Assembly: GCA_902783825.1 (NCBI GenBank)
Contig: CACZSJ010000190.1
Coordinates: forward strand, 1 to 8,489
DNA length: 8,489 bases
Direction of reading: 5' to 3'
Source: Oscillospiraceae bacterium
GTDB lineage: Bacteria > Bacillota > Clostridia > Oscillospirales > Oscillospiraceae
Part shown: piece by piece, positions 6,322 through 8,489 of the stretch
Layout of the letters: every line of letters starts with the position of its first letter
Numbering within the stretch: the stretch's first letter is position 1
Notes under the pieces: model-generated
The model's input: only the letters and a program-made list of their open reading frames with translations
Database searches by the model: none
What the model was told of the DNA's origin: nothing
Position numbers and translations under genes: made by a program

Positions 6322-7439
6322 TACGCGCCCTCCTTCCCTGCCCCGTTCAAAACTGCCACGGCTTCAGCCAAGGTAGACAATTCTGTATGCGTATACTCAA
6401 CCGTAGTCTCCACCTTGGAATGCCCCGCCAGTCGCGCAATTAAGGTCATCGGAACGCCCTTGGCCTCCAGACGCGTAATGTATGTATGCCGACAGCAATG
6501 AGGCGAAAGCCTACGGATCCCGGGCACGTCCTTCAGTGCCCGATAATACTGCCTGCGGAAGGTCCCCACATCGTAGAGCAGATTGCTCCTGCTGGACGCC
6601 CAGATGAAAGCTTTCCCTCCAAGCTCCCGCATGCGCTTTACATGCCCACGATAGTCCTGCGGGACAGGAATAATCCGCCGGCTGCGCTTGCTCTTGGGCA
6701 CGCCAAGCGTCGGATTGCCATTGACCATTTTGATGGCTTTATCCACGGTAATCTGCGAGCCGTCTTCTGCAATATCCTCCGGCGTAAGCGCCAGAAGCTC
6801 CTGGGTGCGCAGGCCGGTGCCGATCATACTGAGGATGCTGTTGCCCATCAGGTTATTGGGCAGCTTCTCGCGCAGAAGCTGCACCTCACCTTCCGAAAAC
6901 GCGTCCTTCTTTTCCTGCCCCTGCCCACTCTCTTTCTTGCTCTTCTTAGCTTTGGCGCGGATTGCCGGATTGCGGAGCACCAGTTCGTTTGCTTCGGCGG
7001 CGTCGAAAATCTGAATCAGCATCGCCTTGCATTTGGAAATCTTCGACCGGGAGAAGCCCTCCTCGCTCAACTTCTTGAGAAACGCGTTCACGTCCATCTG
7101 CCGGATCTCTGCCACCGACTTATCGCCGAAGTGCGCGATAATCGTGTTCAGCGTGTACCGGTAATTGGCATAGGTGGACTCTTCCACTTCACCTTCATAA
7201 TCCCGATACCAAGCCCTGGCCCACTGATCAAAGGGCATCTTCTCTGACTTCGCCAGACGCCCGGCCTCGCGGTCCGCCAGATACTGGCGGACCTTTTGCT
7301 GCGCTTCTCCCTTCGTCGGAGCCGTGAAGTTCACGACATTCCTCTTGCCTTCGGGTGTGTAGCCGTCCATGATCTGGCCGATCCAATTCCCGCTCTTCAT
7401 CCTCCAGTAGCTGCCTTCCTTGTTGGAGCGTCTTCCCAT
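6321..7439 (-). CDS. int: Tyrosine site-specific integrase (372 aa)
   Basis: Catalyses integration and excision of an integrative element by tyrosine recombination. The ATG at 7439 follows AAGGAGGGG by 6 nt; 49 open codons further upstream overlap the xis gene and are dismissed. The N-terminus (about 8-45, GSYWRMKSGNWIGQI, then TPEGKR) resembles the arm-type DNA-binding domain of Tn916-like integrases. A SAM-like core-binding domain follows (about 70-160), then a charged linker rich in Lys (160-180) and the catalytic domain. All catalytic residues are present: Arg211 in GTGLRTQE, a beta-hairpin Lys (249 or 251), His314 and Arg317 in HCCRH, His340 in LAGHS, and nucleophile Tyr349 in VEYTH. It is 13 nt downstream of xis and overlaps the next gene by 1 nt. 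An integrase in mid-operon, with three genes after it, is unusual, since int is commonly last beside the att site. Confidence 0.95.
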   Translation of the reverse strand: MGRRSNKEGSYWRMKSGNWIGQIMDGYTPEGKRNVVNFTAPTKGEAQQKVRQYLADREAGRLAKSEKMPFDQWARAWYRDYEGEVEESTYANYRYTLNTIIAHFGDKSVAEIRQMDVNAFLKKLSEEGFSRSKISKCKAMLIQIFDAAEANELVLRNPAIRAKAKKSKKESGQGQEKKDAFSEGEVQLLREKLPNNLMGNSILSMIGTGLRTQELLALTPEDIAEDGSQITVDKAIKMVNGNPTLGVPKSKRSRRIIPVPQDYRGHVKRMRELGGKAFIWASSRSNLLYDVGTFRRQYYRALKDVPGIRRLSPHCCRHTYITRLEAKGVPMTLIARLAGHSKVETTVEYTHTELSTLAEAVAVLNGAGKEGA

Positions 7440-7452
7440 GACAGTCCCCTCC

Positions 7453-7674
7453 TTAAGCCACCGCCATGGCGGCGGCCACGTCCTTGGGGATGTGGGTGCG
7501 AAGCTCCACCCAGGCCAGGAAGGCGTCACGCGGGATGCGGATGCTCCCGCCGATGCGGGCTGCCGGAAAGTCCGCCCGATGTGCAAGCTCGTAGGCCGCT
7601 GCCTGGCTGATGTTGAGGTAGTTCTTTACCTCCGCGACGGTCATGTACATGCTGGTTTCCTTTGCTTTGTTCAT
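7453..7674 (-). CDS. xis: Excisionase-type HTH protein (73 aa)
   Basis: Small winged-helix (HTH_17/MerR-like) DNA-binding protein of the excisionase family, expected to bend attachment-site DNA and bias the integrase toward excision. The core is YMTVAEVKNYLNISQAAAYELAHRADFPAARIGGSIRIPRDAFLAWVE, with the NISQAAAYELAH recognition helix and the IGGSIRIPRDAF wing typical of the family (the two strings overlap only in the family core, residues 10-57). Two starts are possible: ATG at 7674, with AAAGGA 12 nt upstream, or ATG at 7650, with AAAGGA 7 nt upstream. The longer form is listed. The stop is 13 nt before the integrase start. A leader of about 230 nt containing a terminator hairpin precedes it, so expression is probably controlled by attenuation. 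The name follows its position and fold. Confidence 0.88.
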   Translation of the reverse strand: MNKAKETSMYMTVAEVKNYLNISQAAAYELAHRADFPAARIGGSIRIPRDAFLAWVELRTHIPKDVAAAMAVA

Positions 7675-7705
7675 TTGCTCAGATCCTTTCTACAAAGAAT
7701 TCAGC

Positions 7706-7740
7706 AAAAAGCGCTATACAGGTCGGACCCTGCATAGCGC
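7706..7740 (-). terminator. Intrinsic terminator/attenuator ahead of xis
   Basis: On minus-strand RNA, GCGCUAUGCAGG (7740-7729) pairs with CCUGUAUAGCGC (7722-7711) as a continuous 12-bp stem containing one G-U pair, around a 6-nt loop, and runs straight into UUUUU (7710-7706). On the plus strand the same position is an A/C mismatch and no T-run follows, so the structure is built for minus-strand transcripts. It sits between the operon promoter and xis, ending 31 nt before the ATG. Transcripts must read through it to express xis, int and the downstream genes, which points to conditional termination. Confidence 0.82.
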
Positions 7741-7779
7741 AAACAAAGCCAGAAAACAGCCCCCACAGCGGCAAAGCTA

Positions 7780-7808
7780 TTGCCAAATGACCACAATTCG
7801 GGTATACT
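7780..7808 (+). promoter_or_regulatory. Plus-strand promoter antisense to the xis leader
   Basis: TTGCCA (7780-7785), a 17-bp spacer and TATACT (7803-7808) form a good sigma-A promoter with one mismatch in each hexamer. It lies inside the xis leader but points the other way, with transcription expected from about G7815. No open frame with a ribosome binding site begins downstream before the terminator at 7862-7901, which favours a non-coding product. Confidence 0.65.
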
Positions 7809-7814
7809 GTTTTT

Positions 7815-7901
7815 GTAGCGTAGTTTATCTACTGTGCATGGTGCCCAGAACACCTGTGCAGGCACGTGGGAGGTTCCAGCTCTCACGTGCTGCTACTTTT
7901 T
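7815..7901 (+). ncRNA. Candidate antisense RNA (about 85 nt) to the xis leader
   Basis: The predicted transcript from the promoter at 7780-7808 would be fully complementary to nascent xis leader RNA. It contains a small GTAG-TTTAT-CTAC hairpin (7821-7833), an 11-bp stem (7832-7843 with 7851-7861, one bulged U, two G-U pairs, loop CCCAGAA) and a terminator hairpin (7862-7890). Small RNAs with a few stem-loops and a terminal hairpin, encoded opposite an mRNA leader, are known to induce premature termination in plasmids pIP501 and pT181. Here the RNA covers 7854-7862, the leader segment able to pair with the xis terminator, so binding could favour termination. Alternatively it is an attenuated leader of the ribbon-helix-helix gene. 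Existence is predicted from promoter, structure and terminator only. Confidence 0.5.
7862..7901 (+). terminator. Terminator of the candidate antisense RNA
   Basis: GCACGTG (7862-7868) pairs with CACGTGC (7884-7890). A G-U pair and GAG/CTC extend the stem inward to a 7-nt loop (7873-7879). A bulged G would allow GCA/TGC to extend it outward. TTTTT follows at 7897-7901, leaving a gap of 3-6 nt between stem and T-run, so efficiency may be moderate. The inner G-U pair becomes a C/A mismatch on the minus strand, consistent with function on the plus strand. Confidence 0.55.
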
Positions 7902-7913
7902 AGCTGTGCTACT

Positions 7914-7942
7914 ATTATACAGCACTAAGCGCGCTTAGTCAA
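7914..7942 (-). promoter_or_regulatory. Main promoter of the xis-int operon
   Basis: On the minus strand TTGACT (7942-7937), a 17-bp spacer and a perfect TATAAT (7919-7914) make a near-consensus sigma-A promoter. The start would be near 7907. A 14-bp palindrome (7925-7938) lies in the spacer and touches the -35, so a bound repressor would block RNA polymerase. Confidence 0.85.
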
Positions 7943-7961
7943 GGAAAATAAGCGCACATAG
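7925..7961. promoter_or_regulatory. Twin palindromic operator sites
   Basis: CTAAGCGCGCTTAG (7925-7938) is a perfect 14-bp palindrome. ATAAGCGCACATAG (7948-7961) matches it at 11 of 14 positions and starts 23 bp further on, roughly two helical turns. The first overlaps the xis promoter; the second lies before the -10 of the divergent ribbon-helix-helix gene. Such paired sites suit cooperative binding by a dimeric repressor. The adjacent ribbon-helix-helix protein is the simplest candidate, with the operon's own HTH proteins as alternatives. Confidence 0.6.
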
Positions 7962-7970
7962 TATATTGTT

Positions 7971-7976
7971 TACAAT
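7971..7976 (+). promoter_or_regulatory. Possible -10 box of the ribbon-helix-helix gene
   Basis: TACAAT at 7971-7976 lies 23 bp before the ATG at 8000, and TATATT at 7962-7967 is an alternative. At 17-bp spacing the -35 would be ATAAGC, inside the second operator and far from consensus, so this promoter is weak or activator-dependent, or the gene is also read from 7780-7808. Confidence 0.3.
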
Positions 7977-7999
7977 TTGGACATAAAGGAGCGTGCCCT

Positions 8000-8209
8000 A
8001 TGGCAAGGAAAACTCCGGATTATCAGATGCGTGCGCTGAAAAAATACCAGGCGAAATTTAAGGAAATGCGCTTCCGTGTTCTCCCCGAGGACCAGGAGGC
8101 CATCATTGCGCACGCCAAACGCGTCGGTGATAAGAGCACATCCGCTTTTATCATCCGCGCGATCAAGCAGACAATGGAGCGGGATCTTTCGGATTCAACG
8201 GATAAGTAA
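8000..8209 (+). CDS. Arc-like ribbon-helix-helix DNA-binding protein (69 aa)
   Basis: Small basic protein of a type common beside integrases of clostridial elements. The ATG at 8000 follows AAAGGAG (7985-7991) by 8 nt. A basic N-terminal helix (MARKTPDYQMRALKKYQAK) precedes a strand MRFRVLPED (23-31), which would insert in the DNA major groove, and two helices, EAIIAHAKRVG (33-43) and STSAFIIRAIKQTMERD (46-62), giving the strand-helix-helix layout of the Arc/MetJ superfamily. Such proteins dimerise and often autoregulate. It is divergent from the xis operon across 325 bp that contain two palindromic sites, so it is a likely repressor of xis-int. An antitoxin role is less likely because no toxin gene follows; a strong terminator comes 17 nt after the stop. 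Confidence 0.8.
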   Translation: MARKTPDYQMRALKKYQAKFKEMRFRVLPEDQEAIIAHAKRVGDKSTSAFIIRAIKQTMERDLSDSTDK

Positions 8210-8226
8210 TTGTTCCCCTACTGCTA

Positions 8227-8260
8227 AGCAGCGCAGCCCGCAAAGGCTGCGCTGCTTTCT
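8227..8260 (+). terminator. Terminator after the ribbon-helix-helix gene
   Basis: AGCAGCGCAGCC (8227-8238) and GGCTGCGCTGCT (8245-8256) form a perfect 12-bp GC-rich stem with a CGCAAA loop, followed by TTCT; counting the last T of the stem the tail is TTTCT. It lies between two convergent genes and may also stop the minus-strand gene ending at 8282. Confidence 0.85.
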
Positions 8261-8281
8261 ATGGGTCAACCACCGTCTCCC

Positions 8282-8489
8282 CTATCTTCCGCCCCGCATC
8301 TCCCTGTACACCATCCCGGCCAGGACGGACATGATGGCGTTGTACTTGGCCTGGTCCTCGAACAGGCCGGAATAGCTCTCCTGGGCCTCCATGTAGCTCT
8401 CCATGGCCACGTTGCCGAAGGCGTTGGGGAAGATGCTCTCGGTGAAGATACGCGGATCGGTGGTGCGGGCGGAGTCTTTCAGCTTCTGA
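8282..8489 (-). CDS. C-terminal end of a large protein, possibly HsdR-like
   Basis: The minus strand is open from the right edge to TAG at 8284-8282, giving the last 68 residues of a protein whose start lies outside the window. Visible segments are RIFTESIFPNAFGNVAMESY, then MEAQESYSGLFEDQAKYNAI, then a helix MSVLAGMVYREMRGGR at the end. The LFED-KYN-IM pattern before an amphipathic terminal helix recalls the C-terminus of type I restriction R subunits (HsdR), but this is recollection, not a search result. Codon use is GC-rich at third positions and free of stops, which supports real coding. If correct, a type I restriction locus borders or is carried by the integrative element. It converges on the ribbon-helix-helix gene with a shared hairpin between. 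Confidence 0.6.
   Translation of the reverse strand, partial: QKLKDSARTTDPRIFTESIFPNAFGNVAMESYMEAQESYSGLFEDQAKYNAIMSVLAGMVYREMRGGR

Larger units (their letters stand above)
7675..7907 (-). other. Long structured 5' leader of the xis-int operon
   Basis: Transcription from the promoter at 7914-7942 should begin near 7907, leaving about 230 nt untranslated before xis. In minus-strand order the leader can fold a hairpin at 7890-7862 (CACGTGC arms), a hairpin at 7861-7832, a small GGCAA/TTGCC hairpin (7784-7770) and the terminator hairpin at 7740-7711. The segment CCTGCACAG (minus strand of 7854-7862) is complementary, with one mismatch, to CTATGCAGG in the 5' arm of the terminator (7729-7737), so the two could compete. 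No well-supported leader peptide was found; a 61-codon frame from a GTG at 7886 has no ribosome binding site. Confidence 0.6.
4741..8256. mobile_element. Integration/excision module of an integrative element
   Basis: Contiguous genes for a ribbon-helix-helix regulator, an excisionase and an intact tyrosine integrase, plus three coupled accessory genes, bounded by hairpin terminators. This is the usual control end of an integrative and conjugative or mobilisable element. The limits given are those of the gene cluster, not of the element: I saw no att direct repeats, tRNA target, relaxase or conjugation genes in the window. Confidence 0.55.

Noticed and set aside
6486..7247. Long plus-strand open frame (253 codons) opposite the integrase
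   Set aside because: It is antisense to an integrase with a full catalytic set; the product looks like a shadow translation.
7440..7586. Upstream extension of the integrase by 49 residues
   Set aside because: It overlaps xis in another frame, is rich in Pro/Trp/Ser as expected from a shadow frame, and AAGGAGGGG points to the ATG at 7439.
7701..7886. Possible 61-codon leader peptide in the xis leader, starting at GTG 7886
   Set aside because: There is no Shine-Dalgarno sequence before the GTG, no run of regulatory codons, and it reads through both hairpins; the RNA structures explain the region better.
1..8489. CRISPR arrays, tRNA genes or insertion-sequence ends
   Set aside because: No regularly spaced repeats, cloverleaf with conserved TTC arm, or matched terminal inverted repeats around a transposase were seen on reading either strand.

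Overview
The window looks like an accessory region from a gut-type Firmicute, probably class Clostridia. The reasons are AGGAGG-type ribosome binding sites, sigma-A promoters of the TTGACA-N17-TATAAT type, short U-tailed hairpin terminators, and a ribbon-helix-helix / excisionase / tyrosine integrase module of the kind carried by Tn916-like and related clostridial elements. The taxonomic call is inference. There is no rRNA, tRNA or CRISPR array.

Layout. (1) 1-171, minus strand: the 5' end of an unrecognised gene with a CxxC motif. (2) 376-3556, plus strand: two overlapping genes for large (533 and 529 aa) tyrosine-recombinase-like proteins. Both have incomplete active sites, and the gaps are roughly complementary: the first keeps the box I Arg but has no Tyr at the usual spacing, while the second has the Tyr but Ala in place of the box I Arg. 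(3) 3647-4593: a divergent pair, a small XRE regulator (minus) and a YpsA/DUF1273-type SLOG protein (plus), with a consensus promoter and an inverted repeat between them. (4) 7674 down to 4800, minus strand: a compact operon of excisionase, integrase, an XRE-DUF3883 (NO VEIN, PD-(D/E)XK-like) fusion, a double-HTH protein and an unrecognised 126-aa protein. The last four genes overlap by 1 or 4 bases. (5) 7675-7999: a control region without a gene. (6) 8000-8209, plus strand: a small Arc-like ribbon-helix-helix protein with its own terminator. (7) 8282-8489, minus strand: the C-terminal end of a large protein, perhaps a type I restriction HsdR subunit.

The most interesting stretch is the control region. 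A consensus minus-strand promoter (7914-7942) should make a leader of about 230 nt before xis. In that leader, 31 nt before the xis start, is a 12-bp hairpin followed directly by five U's, a strong intrinsic terminator. A plus-strand promoter (TTGCCA-N17-TATACT, 7780-7808) faces the opposite way and would make a short structured RNA of about 85 nt, ending at a hairpin plus T-run near 7901 and fully antisense to the leader. A leader segment covered by that RNA (7854-7862) is complementary to the 5' arm of the xis terminator (7729-7737), with one mismatch. This is the architecture of antisense-RNA-controlled transcriptional attenuation, as known for repR of pIP501 and repC of pT181, but placed here in front of an excision/integration operon. 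A perfect 14-bp palindrome on the -35/spacer of the xis promoter, with an 11/14 copy 23 bp away, is a likely repressor operator; the divergent ribbon-helix-helix protein is the natural candidate to bind it.

Inferred working model: the right-hand module is the integration/excision end of an integrative element whose operon is held off by a repressor and by an antisense attenuator. Its integrase transcript also carries a nuclease-fold regulator and two accessory proteins. The left-hand recombinase pair may belong to a second, separate mobile unit. No attachment sites could be recognised, so element boundaries are unknown.
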